Of a DNA stretch of 64,000 nt, positions 1 to 10,792 are shown in pieces. Origin of the DNA: Myxococcales bacterium (GTDB lineage: Bacteria > Myxococcota_A > Bradymonadia > UBA7976 > UBA1532); contig JACKDP010000001.1 in the NCBI GenBank assembly GCA_020633435.1, forward strand, positions 1,612,001 to 1,676,000. The letters are read 5' to 3'. The stretch's first letter is position 1, and each line of letters opens with the position of its first letter. Both the position numbers and the translations under genes were made by a program. The notes under the pieces were generated by a model that saw only the letters and a program-made list of their open reading frames with translations, had not been told where the DNA came from and did no database searches.

Positions 1-570
1 CTGCCGGGCCTCGACGTCATCCGCGAGATCCACACGGCCGGCCACCACGGCGCCCTCTTCCCCCCGAAGCACTACGTGCAGCCGTCGGCCGGCTTCCCGT
101 TCATGCGGTTCCGCAGCCCCCGGCGCCCGTGGCGCATGGCGGACAACGCCGTCGACAACTTCCTCACCTCCGGCTCCCAGGTGGCGCTGCACTTCGTGGT
201 GGGCCTGCCGTTCATCACGCTGCCGGTGTATCTGCTGACGGGCCCGAGCCCGTTCTTCTGGTCCAGCCTGGGCACCCTGGCGGTCATCTCGTGGCTGCTG
301 GCCTACGTGCACGGCTGCATCCACACCCCGCGGGACCGCGCCATCGAGCGGATGGGCTGGTTCCTCTGGCTCGACCGGCACCACTACATCCACCACATCG
401 ACCAGCGGGCCAACATCAACTTCTTGCTGCCCCTCTGCGACGTCCTGTTCGGCACGCTCAAGCGCCAGCTCTCGGAGAGCGAGGCGCGGCGCTTCCCCAG
501 CTTCGAGCAGGCGAAGCCGATGGCCTACGACGTCCTCCACCCCACGAGGCGCGCGGCGAGGCGCGCTTGA
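1..570 (+). CDS. fatty acid hydroxylase/desaturase-like membrane protein, 5' end outside window
   Basis: The reading frame is open from base 1, so the start lies upstream; 189 residues are visible. Histidine clusters typical of di-iron membrane hydroxylases are present: HTAGHHG near the visible N terminus, HGCIH and DRHHYIHH further on. Two hydrophobic stretches lie between the first two clusters (bases about 175-310). The fatty acid hydroxylase/sterol desaturase superfamily uses such His boxes to bind two irons and oxidise lipids at the membrane. The substrate cannot be read from the sequence. The stop TGA (568-570) overlaps the TTG start of the next gene, so it heads or belongs to the same transcript as the metallo-beta-lactamase-fold, methyltransferase, P450 and ATP-grasp genes. 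A short GTG start at 76 is possible but would remove the first His box. Confidence 0.7.
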   Translation: MPGLDVIREIHTAGHHGALFPPKHYVQPSAGFPFMRFRSPRRPWRMADNAVDNFLTSGSQVALHFVVGLPFITLPVYLLTGPSPFFWSSLGTLAVISWLLAYVHGCIHTPRDRAIERMGWFLWLDRHHYIHHIDQRANINFLLPLCDVLFGTLKRQLSESEARRFPSFEQAKPMAYDVLHPTRRAARRA

Positions 571-2104
571 TCGTCCTGGGCGTCCTGCTGGGCGCGCTGG
601 CCCTCGGCGTCGCGGCGCTGTGGTGGGTGGGGCGCCCCCGGGGCGTGGGCCAGAGCGGCGACCTGCGGCTGCACCCCGTGGCCCCCGACGTGTGGATGTT
701 CCGGGGCTATTTCTCCAATGCTTTCGCGCTGATCCTGCCTCAGCGGGTCGTGCTCGTCGACGCGCTCATCAGCCCCGAGACGGCCACGCTCTTCCGCGAC
801 GCCCTCGCCCGCGTCACCGACCGCCCCGTCACCCACCTCATCTGGACGCACTACAACGGCGACCACGTGGGGGGCTCGTCGGTGTTCGCCGGGCCGGGCG
901 TCGAGATCATCTGCACGGCCGAGACGGCGCGGCTGGTGGTCGAGCGGGACGACGAGCGGCGCGCCTACGTGGAGGCCTTCGGGCTCATCGCCCACGACTT
1001 CCCGGCGGTGCCGGCGCCGACGCGGACGTTCACGGACGCGCTGACGCTCTCGCTGGATGGGGAGACGCTGGCGCTGCGCCAGCTCGGCGCCGTCGAGACG
1101 AGCGACGCCTGCGTCGTGTGGTGGCCGGCGCGGCGGGTGGTGGCGGTGGGCGACGGCGTGGCAACGGCCGGCTACCCGTACACCGGCGCGCCCGTCGCGG
1201 ACGAGGGCCTGCGGGACGATGGCGCGTGGATCGGGTTCCTGCAGCGGGTGGAGGATCTGGGGCCGACGGTCCTGCTCCCGGGGCATGGCCCGGTGCTGCA
1301 CGGGGCGGAGGCCATCGGCCGGCGGCTGGGCCTGCTGCGGGCGCTGATGGCCGACGTGATCGCGGCGGCGAAGGCCGAGCGGGCGGTGGGCGGGCCCATC
1401 GCGGCCATCGTCGACCGGGCCGAGGCGCGGCTGGCCGCCTACGCCGCGCACCCCGATCTGCGGCAGAACGTGGCGACGCAGCGCTTCGCCCTCTACCGTG
1501 CGCTGAACAGCCTGGATCCGGCGCGGCGTGGCCTGGGCTGGTGGTGGGACTTCCGGCCGTCGCGGCTGGCCGACCCGCCGGCCGAGGCGGTGGAGGCGGC
1601 GCTGGCGGCCTGCCCCACCCCTGCGGCGGCGCGCGGCGGCGGCGCGGGCCTGCCCCGGCGGTGGCCCGGGCGGTGCTGCTGGCCCGAGGCGCCGACGAGC
1701 CCGCCAGCCTGGCCTGCCTGGCCGACGCCATGCTCGCCGCCGTCACGACGACGCCGTCCATCGTCGACGCGGCGGACTACTTCCGCGAGGCCGCCCGGGC
1801 GGCGCAGGCGGCGCTGGCCGCCGACGCCAGGCAGGCCGACGCCCTGCGGGTGCTGGGGGTCCTGGAGGTCTGGAGCGCGCTGGTGCTGGGGCAGCCGATG
1901 GAGCGCGGGCGGACCCTCCTGCGGCAAGCGCTCGACGCCGGCCAGTCCCCGGGCAACCGGCGCAAGGTCATGTTCTTCTTGGGGAAATCCTTCCAGTACA
2001 CGCTGGATGACGCCCGGGCCGACGCCTGCTTGCGGGGGGCCCTGCCGGGCTGGCTGCGCCCGGCGTGGCCCCTGCTGCGCCCTCGCCTGCGGTCGGTGCC
2101 GTGA
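567..2104 (+). CDS. metallo-beta-lactamase-fold hydrolase with helical C-terminal region; internal frame change
   Basis: A TTG start overlapping the previous TGA (TTGA) gives an N-terminal membrane anchor (residues about 2-20), then an MBL fold: T94-H95-Y-N97-G-D99-H100-V-G-G, a later GDG and LPGHGP. The canonical second metal ligand of HxHxDH is Asn here (HxNxDH), so metal binding may be altered. The frame is convincing until about base 1610. After that the sensible protein continues in another frame (PAVARAVLLARGADEP, then a helical TPR-like segment with FFLGKSFQYTLDDARAD) to the TGA at 2102-2104, which overlaps the next ATG. One missing C in the C-run at 1662-1665 would join the two parts into one protein of about 512 residues. 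Family identity is firm; one gene with a sequencing error, or a recent frameshift, is inference. Confidence 0.7.
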
Positions 2105-2979
2105 TGGACTGGCGCCGCGCCCTGCACGCCGTGGCCGAGACGCGCCACAGCCTTCGCCCCGCCGAGCGTCGGACGGGCGGGCGGTCGCTCGTGGCCGGCG
2201 CCAACGCCCTCTTCCGGGCCGCCGAGGCCGAGCGGCCCCCGGCCTCGCGCATCCTGGCGGACGGGTACGCGGCGCGGTTCGCCGAGCGGCACCCGCTCGT
2301 CCAGGCCATCCGGGTGGGGCGCTTCGTCGCGCCGCCGCTGGCGCGCGAGCTGGCGCGGCTGCAGGTGGCCCACTGCACCCGGCACCGCGCCCTCGACGCG
2401 CTGGTGGCCGAGGCGCTGGCGGAGGGCTTCACCCAGGTGGTCACGCTGGGGGCCGGCTACGACACGCGGCCGCTGCGGATCGGGGGGCCGGCGCGGTGGT
2501 TCGAGGTGGACGTCCCCGAGACGGCGGCGCTGAAGCGGCGGCGCCTGCCCGAGTCGCCGGCGACGGCCATCGAGGCCGATCTCATCGTCGACGGCCTGCC
2601 CCTCGCGGGGACGGGCTTCGACGCCGACGCGCCCGCCTGCTTCGTGCTGGAGGGCCTGGTGCACTACCTGCCAGCGGCGACGCTGGACGCGCTGCTGGCC
2701 ACGATGGGGGCGGGCCCAAGGCGGCGCGTGCTGCTGTCGTTCATCGATCCGGCCATGGTGCCGAGGGCCTCCGTGGCCTTCACCTCGCTGGTCAAGGTCG
2801 TGCGGGAGGCGCCGCGGCAGTACCTGACGCCCGAGGCGCTGGCGGAGCACGCGGCCCCGGCGGGCCTGCGGCTGACCGGCCACTGGCCGTTCGCCGCCCA
2901 GGTGGCCGCGTTCGCGCCCGGGGCCCGCGGGCGGGCGGTGGGCGTGAGCCAGGACGTCGCCCGGCTCGACCGCCCATGA
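2104..2979 (+). CDS. SAM-dependent methyltransferase, TIGR00027/LCM type
   Basis: The 291-residue protein starts with ATG overlapping the preceding stop by one base. The segment RFVAPPLARELARLQ followed by VVTLGAGYDTRPLR is the hallmark of the TIGR00027/leucine carboxyl methyltransferase-like family (PF04072): the GAGYDTR turn binds S-adenosylmethionine, and FEVDVPE supplies the acidic residue after strand 2. VLEGLVHYLP matches the usual 'EGvl.YL' element. Members methylate carboxylates or small-molecule hydroxyls, and many are in polyketide and lipid clusters. It is coupled on both sides (its stop TGA overlaps the P450 ATG), so it probably tailors the product of the same pathway. Substrate unknown. 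Confidence 0.85.
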   Translation: MDWRRALHAVAETRHSLRPAERRTGGRSLVAGANALFRAAEAERPPASRILADGYAARFAERHPLVQAIRVGRFVAPPLARELARLQVAHCTRHRALDALVAEALAEGFTQVVTLGAGYDTRPLRIGGPARWFEVDVPETAALKRRRLPESPATAIEADLIVDGLPLAGTGFDADAPACFVLEGLVHYLPAATLDALLATMGAGPRRRVLLSFIDPAMVPRASVAFTSLVKVVREAPRQYLTPEALAEHAAPAGLRLTGHWPFAAQVAAFAPGARGRAVGVSQDVARLDRP

Positions 2980-4259
2980 TCCCGCGCGTCTCGGGCACCC
3001 CGGTGCTGGGGAACCTGGGGGAGCTGCGGCGCGACTGGCTGGGGCTGCTCACCCGGGTGGCGGCCGAGTGCGGCGACGTGGGCAGCTTCCGGGTCGGCCC
3101 GCGGGTCGGGGTGGTCATCAACCACCCGGCGCTGGCGGGCGAGCTGCTCGTCCGGCACGCGGAGCACCTGGAGAAGGGCCCGCTGCTGACGCGGCTGGCG
3201 CGGCTGTACATGGGCGACGGCCTCATCACCTGCCCGCAGGCCGGCCACGCCGAGGCGCGCGCGCACCTGGCCCCCGCGTTCACGCCACGGGCCATCGCGC
3301 GGGCGTTGCCCGGCATCCAGGCCTGCGTCGACGCGGCCGTCGAGGCGCTGGAGCCGGGCAGCACCATCGACGTCCACGCCTGGCTGACGCGGCTCGCCAT
3401 CGCCATCGTGGGGCGGGCCCTCGTCGGGGAGGACCTCGACGCGCCCGCGCTGGAGCGGGCGGCGACGGACGCCCTGCGCGACATCAACCATCGCATCCGC
3501 CACCCCCTCGCGGCGCCCCCGTGGTGGCCGGGCCGGCGGCGGCGGCAGGCGCGGGCGACGAACCGCACCCTCGACGCGCTGGTCGACGCGGTGCTGGCGC
3601 GACGGCGGGCCGAGGCCGCTTCGTCCCGGGACGACGCCGTGGCCACGCTGCTCGCCGCCCCGTTCGACGACCGCGCCATCCGGGATCACCTCGTCACGCT
3701 GGTGCTCGCGGGCTTCGAGACGGCGGCCTCGCACCTGGCCTGGACGCTGGCGCTGCTGGCGACGCGGCCGGACGTCGAGGCGGACTTCCTGCAAGAAATC
3801 AGGCGGTTGCCCGCGCAGCCCTCGGTCGACGACCTCGACGCGCTGCCCCGGACGGCCCGCATCCTGGAGGAGTCCCTGCGGCTGTACCCCCCGGCCCACA
3901 CGCTCGGGCGCAAGACGCGGTCGCCGCTGACGCTGGGGCCCTACGCCTTGCCGGCGGGGACGGTGGCGCTGGTCAGCCCGTGGCTGCTGCACCGGCGGGC
4001 CGACGTCTTCGCCGACCCCGAGCGGTTCGAGCCCGAGCGGTTCGCGGCGCCGCTGCCGCGCTACGCCACGATGCCGTTCGGGGCGGGGCCGCGGGTCTGC
4101 CTGGGGGCGCGGTTCGCGACGCTGGAGGCGCGGACGGTGCTGGTGGCGCTGGCGCGGCGGGTGCGGCTGGTGCCCGTGACGCCGGGGCTGCCGCCGGCCG
4201 AGACGCTGATGACGCTGCGGCCGGTGGGCTTCCTGGCGCGCGTGGAGGCGGCGGGGTGA
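2976..4259 (+). CDS. cytochrome P450
   Basis: This 427-residue protein has a P450 of normal bacterial length with all core motifs: I-helix A245-G-F-E-T249 (oxygen activation), K-helix E299-S-L-R302, and the haem loop F368-G-A-G-P-R-V-C375-L-G with the thiolate Cys. No membrane anchor is seen, so it is likely soluble and served by separate redox partners, none of which is in this operon. The ATG overlaps the methyltransferase stop (ATGA), and its own stop overlaps the ATP-grasp GTG. The I-helix has Glu before the conserved Thr, the common acid-alcohol pair. Substrate unknown; the neighbouring hydroxylase-like and methyltransferase genes suggest oxidative tailoring of a lipid or secondary metabolite. 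Confidence 0.93.
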   Translation: MIPRVSGTPVLGNLGELRRDWLGLLTRVAAECGDVGSFRVGPRVGVVINHPALAGELLVRHAEHLEKGPLLTRLARLYMGDGLITCPQAGHAEARAHLAPAFTPRAIARALPGIQACVDAAVEALEPGSTIDVHAWLTRLAIAIVGRALVGEDLDAPALERAATDALRDINHRIRHPLAAPPWWPGRRRRQARATNRTLDALVDAVLARRRAEAASSRDDAVATLLAAPFDDRAIRDHLVTLVLAGFETAASHLAWTLALLATRPDVEADFLQEIRRLPAQPSVDDLDALPRTARILEESLRLYPPAHTLGRKTRSPLTLGPYALPAGTVALVSPWLLHRRADVFADPERFEPERFAAPLPRYATMPFGAGPRVCLGARFATLEARTVLVALARRVRLVPVTPGLPPAETLMTLRPVGFLARVEAAG

Positions 4260-5404
4260 CGGCGCCGCGGACGGTGCTGCTGACGGGGGGCCGGGCGGCG
4301 GCGACGCTGGAGCTCGCGCGGGCGCTGCACGCGGCGGGCATCCGGGTGGTGATGGCCGAGCACATCGGCTGGCACCTGTCGCGGTGGTCGCGGGCCGTCG
4401 CGCGCCACTACCGGGTGCCGTGGCCCACGCGGGACCGGCCCGGCTTCATCGCGGCGCTCGCGGCCATCATCGAGCGGGAGGCCGTGGACCTGCTGGTGCC
4501 GACCTGCGAGGAGATCTTCCACGTCGCGTGGGGGCGGGCCGCGCTGCCGTGCGCGGTGCTGGCGACGGACCTGGCGGCGCTGACGCGGCTGCACCACAAG
4601 GGGCGGTTCATCGAGGCCGCGCGGGCCCTGGGGCTGGCGGTGCCTGAGACGACGGTGTGCGCGGACCGGGCGACGCTGGAGGCCGCGGTGGCGGGCGGGG
4701 GTGGCGTCGTCCTCAAGCCGGTCTGGTCGCGGTTCGCGGCCCGGACGATGATCCTGCCCGACGGCCACCGGGGCGAGGCGCTGCCGACGCCGACGGCCGC
4801 CGATCCGTGGGTCGTGCAGCGGTACGTCGCGGGGCGGGTGCTGTGCACATGGGGGCTGGCCCAGGATGGGCGGCTGGTCGCGTTCTGCGCGTACGAGACG
4901 CGGTACACGCTCGGGCTCGGGGCGAGCGCCAGCTTCGAGTCGCTGCCGCACCCGGCGCTCGAGGCGTGGATGGCGCGGCTGGTGGCGGGCGAAGGCTTCA
5001 CGGGGCAGCTCGGCCTGGACGTCATCGAGGCGCCGGACGGCCAGCTCTACGGCATCGAGGCCAACCCGCGGATCACGAGCGGGCTGCACCTGCTGGTGGG
5101 CGAGCCGGGCTTCCTGGAGCGACTGTGGACGCCGGTGGCGGGGTGCGTGCGGCCGACCGGCCCGCGGCCCGCCATGCTCGCCATCTCGATGCTGCTCGCG
5201 CAGCGGGGCCTGCGGGGCGCCGCGGCCCGGGCCGAGTGGCGCGCGGTCTGGCGGCGATCGCGGGAGGTCGTCTGGAGCTGGCGGGACCCGGTGCCAGCAG
5301 TCTGGCGGTTCGTGTGGCTGGCGGGCGTCGTCCTCCGCGGCCGTCGCGCGGGCCGCCCGCCCGCCGAGGCCATCGCCATCGACATGGAGTTCAACGGCGA
5401 CTGA
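4256..5404 (+). CDS. ATP-grasp domain ligase
   Basis: GTG at 4256 overlaps the P450 stop as GTGA and gives 382 residues. The N-terminal Rossmann-like part begins VLLTGGRAAATLELARAL. The ATP-grasp core shows VVLKPVWSRFAARTM (ATP-binding Lys), WVVQRYVAGRVLCTWG, and near residue 255 GQLGLDVIEAPDG followed by IEANPRITSG, where the Glu and Asn bind Mg-ATP. The architecture is that of stand-alone carboxylate-amine or carboxylate-thiol ligases, as in peptide, amide or lipid-amide biosynthesis. The C-terminal 90 residues are basic and hydrophobic without a recognised domain. As the last gene in the overlapping operon it could join an amino compound to an oxidised acyl chain; that is inference from context. 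Confidence 0.85.
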   Translation: MTAPRTVLLTGGRAAATLELARALHAAGIRVVMAEHIGWHLSRWSRAVARHYRVPWPTRDRPGFIAALAAIIEREAVDLLVPTCEEIFHVAWGRAALPCAVLATDLAALTRLHHKGRFIEAARALGLAVPETTVCADRATLEAAVAGGGGVVLKPVWSRFAARTMILPDGHRGEALPTPTAADPWVVQRYVAGRVLCTWGLAQDGRLVAFCAYETRYTLGLGASASFESLPHPALEAWMARLVAGEGFTGQLGLDVIEAPDGQLYGIEANPRITSGLHLLVGEPGFLERLWTPVAGCVRPTGPRPAMLAISMLLAQRGLRGAAARAEWRAVWRRSREVVWSWRDPVPAVWRFVWLAGVVLRGRRAGRPPAEAIAIDMEFNGD

Positions 5405-5501
5405 CCGGCGGGGCGACGCGCGAACTTTTTTTCAGAAAGTGCGCGACACGCGGCGCGACTGACCGATGTGAAGGGGGCAACCGAAAGAGGAGGCCCCCGC
5501 C

Positions 5502-6437
5502 ATGGCCGAGAAGCTGCGCATCGAGCTGCCCGAGTACGCGGTCCAGACCGCGCGGCTCGGGGCGCTGATGATGATCTACGAGACGACGAGCAAGGTGGTC
5601 GACGACCGCTTCGCGCTCGTCCCGACCGAGAAGTGCTCCGAGATCCTGCTGGGCGTGCTGGCCCAGGCCCAGCGGATGTTCCCGCTCATCGACGTCTACG
5701 CCTTCCACTTCCTGTCCAACCACCTGCACCTGCTCATCGGGGCCCCGACGCTGCGCCAGAAGAGCGCGTTCCTGGAGTGGACGCTGCGAGAGATCTCCAG
5801 GCGGATCAACAAGTTGCTGGACCGGACGGGCAGCCTGCTGGAGCAGAACCACTGCATCCAGATCACGACGCTGGAGCACGCGCTGGAGCGGCTGCGCTAC
5901 ATCATGGGCCAGGCGACGGCGCAGTTCCTGGTGCGGCACCCGGCGGACGACATCTTCCCCAGCTCGACGCCCTTCCTGCTGTTCGGCAAGGCGGTGGAGG
6001 GGGTGTTCCGGTACGCGAACCAGGAGCCGATGACGCTGAAGGTCCGCATCGACCGGCTGCCGGGGCTGGAGGAGCTGTCAGCGAAGGACCACCGGGCGCT
6101 GATGTGGACGCTGGCGGACGGGCTGGCGGCGGAGGCGCGGCCGAAGCGGAAGAAGGCCGGGGTGCGGATTCCGGAGCCGGAGGCGCTGCGGCGGATCGAC
6201 CCGATGACGCGGCCGAAGACACGGGACCGCAGCCCGGCGCCGGTGGTGCATGGGCCCAAGGAGCACCAGCAGCGGTGGCGGGAGGTGCATGCCGAGCTGC
6301 GGGCGGCCTACACGGTGTCGACGCTGGCCTACTACGCCTGGCAGGACGACCCGACGCAGGTGATGATCCCGTGGCCGGCGCACACGCTGCCGCCGGCCTT
6401 CTCGCGACCGAGGCGACCGCGAGCCGGCGCGGCCTGA
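5502..6437 (+). CDS. REP-associated/IS200-like Y1 (HUH) transposase
   Basis: The 311-residue protein has the Y1-transposase core: IYETTSKVVDDRF near the N terminus and the HUH metal site YAFHFLSNHLHLLIG with H74 and H76. RLRYIMGQATAQFLV, about 50 residues later, is where the catalytic Tyr helix of this family lies. Y1 enzymes nick and rejoin single-stranded DNA. The length exceeds IS200 TnpA and most REP-associated enzymes because of a basic C-terminal extension (residues about 205-311) without a recognised domain. A strong GAGGAGG site precedes the ATG. No flanking IS ends were identified, but GTAG-containing repeats follow at 6623-6764, as expected for domesticated REP-associated transposases. 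Codon use looks like the neighbours'. The upstream 97 bases hold a T7 tract (5426-5432). Confidence 0.82.
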   Translation: MAEKLRIELPEYAVQTARLGALMMIYETTSKVVDDRFALVPTEKCSEILLGVLAQAQRMFPLIDVYAFHFLSNHLHLLIGAPTLRQKSAFLEWTLREISRRINKLLDRTGSLLEQNHCIQITTLEHALERLRYIMGQATAQFLVRHPADDIFPSSTPFLLFGKAVEGVFRYANQEPMTLKVRIDRLPGLEELSAKDHRALMWTLADGLAAEARPKRKKAGVRIPEPEALRRIDPMTRPKTRDRSPAPVVHGPKEHQQRWREVHAELRAAYTVSTLAYYAWQDDPTQVMIPWPAHTLPPAFSRPRRPRAGAA

Positions 6438-6622
6438 CGGCCCGTCGGCGCGATCGAAGTCGTTAAGGTCGAGCGGCCGGGGCCGCGCGGGCGACGTGCG
6501 CCCGGCGTCGTGGGCTGGGCCCCCCGCGCAGCCCCTCGACGACCCCACCGACGTCGCCCGCCCCCCACCCCCAGCCGGCAACCGCCTGCCAGGCCCCACC
6601 TCCCCGCCCCGAATTCCAGCCT

Positions 6623-6764
6623 CAGCGCACCATTCCACGCCTTCGACAGCCTACCCGGTAGGACGTTGGGCGGGCCCGGGAGAGACGGTTCCGGCCGCAG
6701 CGCACGATTGCAGGCGTCTGCGGGCATACCCGGTAGGACGTTGGGCGGTAGGACGTTGGGCGGG
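6623..6764 (+). repeat. GTAG-containing direct repeats next to the Y1 transposase
   Basis: Two units of 75 bases align without gaps (6623-6697 and from 6698). They share the leader CAGCGCAC and an identical 22-base core, TACCCGGTAGGACGTTGGGC plus GG, at 6652-6673 and 6727-6748. A third partial core, GGTAGGACGTTGGGCGGG, abuts at 6747-6764. GTAG at the 5' side of the core recalls the conserved tetranucleotide of REP elements recognised by REP-associated transposases. The second unit can form a CCGCAG/CTGCGG stem; the first cannot, so the hairpin is not established. Confidence 0.6.
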
Positions 6765-6800
6765 CGGAGCCCGGCCGGGCGGCGGGGGCTTGCGCATTCC

Positions 6801-6816
6801 ATAAGCGATGGCTTAT
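6801..6816. promoter_or_regulatory. palindrome upstream of the ArsR gene, candidate operator
   Basis: ATAAGC-GATG-GCTTAT is a perfect 6-base inverted repeat 10 bases before the ATG of the ArsR-family gene, and an AT-rich island in a very GC-rich region. ArsR repressors commonly bind such imperfect or perfect dyads in their own promoters, so autoregulation is likely. Its position so close to the start codon also makes it a possible translational hairpin. Confidence 0.5.
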
Positions 6817-6825
6817 TGATGGAGC

Positions 6826-7155
6826 ATGCAGACCGCCGCCCAGGTCGATGACCGCGTCTTCACCGCGCTGGCTGATCCCAGCCGCCGGGCGATCTTCGAG
6901 TCGCTGACGCGCGGGGAGGCGGCCGTGAAGGAGCTGACGGCGCGCTTCGCCATCTCGCAGCCGGCCGTGTCGCAGCACCTCGCGACGCTGCGGGCGGCGG
7001 GGCTGGTGCACGGCCGCCGGGAGGGGCGTTCGGTGTACTACCGGGTGGCCCCCGGCGGGCTGCGGCCGCTGGTCGACTGGATCACGCAATACCGCGCCTT
7101 CTGGACTGACAGCCTGGAGCGCCTGGAGCGCCTCCTGGAGAAGATGGACCCATGA
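6826..7155 (+). CDS. ArsR-family winged-helix transcriptional regulator
   Basis: The 109-residue protein is a complete ArsR winged helix: VFTALADPSRRAIFESL opens the domain, the recognition helix is ISQPAVSQHLATLRAAGLV, and the wing follows as GRREGRSVYYRV. It lacks the Cys metal-binding sites of metal sensors and resembles the SdpR/YdfF-like members that precede SRPBCC (AHSA1) genes. Its stop overlaps the next ATG (ATGA), so the two proteins are co-translated. A palindrome at 6801-6816 is the likely operator. The UvrA paralogue 3 bases beyond the SRPBCC gene may be under the same control. Confidence 0.88.
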   Translation: MQTAAQVDDRVFTALADPSRRAIFESLTRGEAAVKELTARFAISQPAVSQHLATLRAAGLVHGRREGRSVYYRVAPGGLRPLVDWITQYRAFWTDSLERLERLLEKMDP

Positions 7156-7574
7156 CCGCACCGTCCGACGCCGTCGCCCTCGAGCTGGATCTGGCCCACG
7201 CCCCCCAGGTGGTGTGGCGCGCCCTCACCGAGCCGGCGCTGCTGAGCCAGTGGCTCCTGCCCATCGCCGAGCTGGAGCTGTCGCCCGGGGCGACGTTCTT
7301 GTTCCAGGCCGAGCCGCAGCCGGGCTGGGATGGCCGGGTGAACGGCCGCCTGGTCGAGGTCGAGCCGCCCAGCCGCCTGGTGTACGCCTGGGTGGTGGGG
7401 GACCTGGACACGCTCGTGACCTTCACCCTCACGCCGACCGCGACGGGGACGCACCTCGCGATGCAGCAGACCGGCTTCAAGCCCGAGCAGGGCCGCAACC
7501 TGGCCGGGGCGCGCTACGGCTGGAACATGATGAGCGGCCGCCTGGTCGAGGTGCTCGCGCGGCTGGCGGCCTGA
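7152..7574 (+). CDS. SRPBCC (AHSA1-like) domain protein
   Basis: The 140-residue protein is a single START-like domain of the activator-of-Hsp90-ATPase-1 type: VWRALTEPALLSQWLLP at the N terminus, NGRLVEVEPPSRLVYAWV in the middle and MQQTGFKPEQGRNLAGARYGW near the end. These domains form a deep cavity that binds hydrophobic small molecules. The pairing with an ArsR regulator (four-base overlap) is common across bacteria and often called a ligand-response pair, but the ligand is unknown. Three bases separate it from the UvrA-like gene. Confidence 0.85.
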   Translation: MTAPSDAVALELDLAHAPQVVWRALTEPALLSQWLLPIAELELSPGATFLFQAEPQPGWDGRVNGRLVEVEPPSRLVYAWVVGDLDTLVTFTLTPTATGTHLAMQQTGFKPEQGRNLAGARYGWNMMSGRLVEVLARLAA

Positions 7575-7577
7575 CGC

Positions 7578-9919
<2,342 letters not shown>

Positions 9920-9920
<1 letters not shown>

Positions 9921-10792
9921 TGGGGCGCTGGGTCGTCCTCGGCGCTGGCGGCGTGGGGGGCGGCGTGGGCGCCCGGCTCCAGCTCGCCGGCGAGCGCGTC
10001 GTCTTCGTCGCCCGCGGCGCCCACCTGCACGCCCTGCAGACCACCGGGCTGCACCTGCGGCAGCCCGACGGGGACGCCCGCCTGGCCGTCGAGGCCGTGC
10101 CCCACGCCGACGTCACCCCCGCCGATCGCGTGCTGCTGGCCGTGAAGTCGCAAGACACGGCCGCGGCCCTCGCCACCCTGCCCCCGGGGAGCACCGTGAT
10201 CTGCGCCCAGAACGGCGTGGACAACGAGGCCCTCGCCGCCCGCGCCGGCCACCGCGTCTTCGGGATGATGGTGTGGCTGCCCGCCACCTACCTGCAGCCC
10301 GGGGAGATCCGCCTGCACAGCCGCGCGCCGGCGGTGCTGGACGTCGGCGCCTTCCCCTGGGGCACGGCGGGCGCGGAGGCCATCGCCGCCGCTCTCCGCG
10401 CCGCCGGCTTCGACAGCGCCGTCCACCCCGACATCATGGCGTGGAAGCGCGCGAAACTGCTCAGCAATCTGGCCGGCGCCCTCGTCGCGGCGGGCGCCCC
10501 GCTGGAGGACGCGGACGCCCTGGTGGCCGAGGGGCGTCGCTGCCTGGCGGCGGCCGGCCTGACCGCGCCGGACGCCGCCCTGCTGGCCCGCTGCGCCGCC
10601 GTGGACTGCGCCTCCGTCGGGGGCGAGCCGCGGCCGGGGGGCTCGCTCTGGCAGGGCATCGCCCGCGGCACCTCCACCGAGGTCGGCGCGCTGAATGGCT
10701 GGATCAGCCGCCTGGGCGCCGCCCATGGCGTGCCCACCCCCCGCAATGACGCGGTGGTGGCGGCGGTGCGGGCCCTCAGCCCAGGAGCTTGA
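9920..10792 (+). CDS. ketopantoate reductase-like (ApbA/PanE family) oxidoreductase
   Basis: The 290-residue protein starts with ATG overlapping the UvrA-like stop. The N-terminal Rossmann fold has G8-A-G-G-V-G-G for NADP binding. VLLAVKSQD and VICAQNGVDNE match the family's cofactor loop. MAWKRAKLLSNLAGAL contains the catalytic Lys of ketopantoate reductases, and the C-terminal ApbA_C domain follows. PanE reduces 2-dehydropantoate in pantothenate synthesis. Many paralogues act on other 2-oxoacids, and no pantothenate gene is nearby, so the specific role is left open. The last 17 bases overlap the convergent DUF1501 gene. Confidence 0.85.

Larger units (their letters stand above)
6438..6825. 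other. 388-base non-coding spacer
   Basis: No credible gene lies here. The spacer holds the Y1-transposase-associated direct repeats (6623-6764) and the palindrome in front of the ArsR gene. The remaining part (6438-6622) shows nothing I can name. Short open frames exist on both strands, but they change at every repeat and have no ribosome binding site. Confidence 0.7.

Noticed and set aside
129..2975. A continuous plus-strand frame running across the hydroxylase, MBL and methyltransferase genes into the P450
   Set aside because: Only the stretch 567 to about 1610 is protein-like in this frame. The rest is Arg/Pro/Gly noise antiphase to better genes.
5426..5432. T7 tract after the ATP-grasp gene as an intrinsic terminator
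   Set aside because: No GC-rich stem precedes it; only a weak ACTTT/AAAGT pairing exists around the tract.
6496..6851. Short open frames through the GTAG repeats (VGRWAVGRWAG type)
   Set aside because: They arise from the repeated DNA, have no ribosome site and no consistent frame among units.
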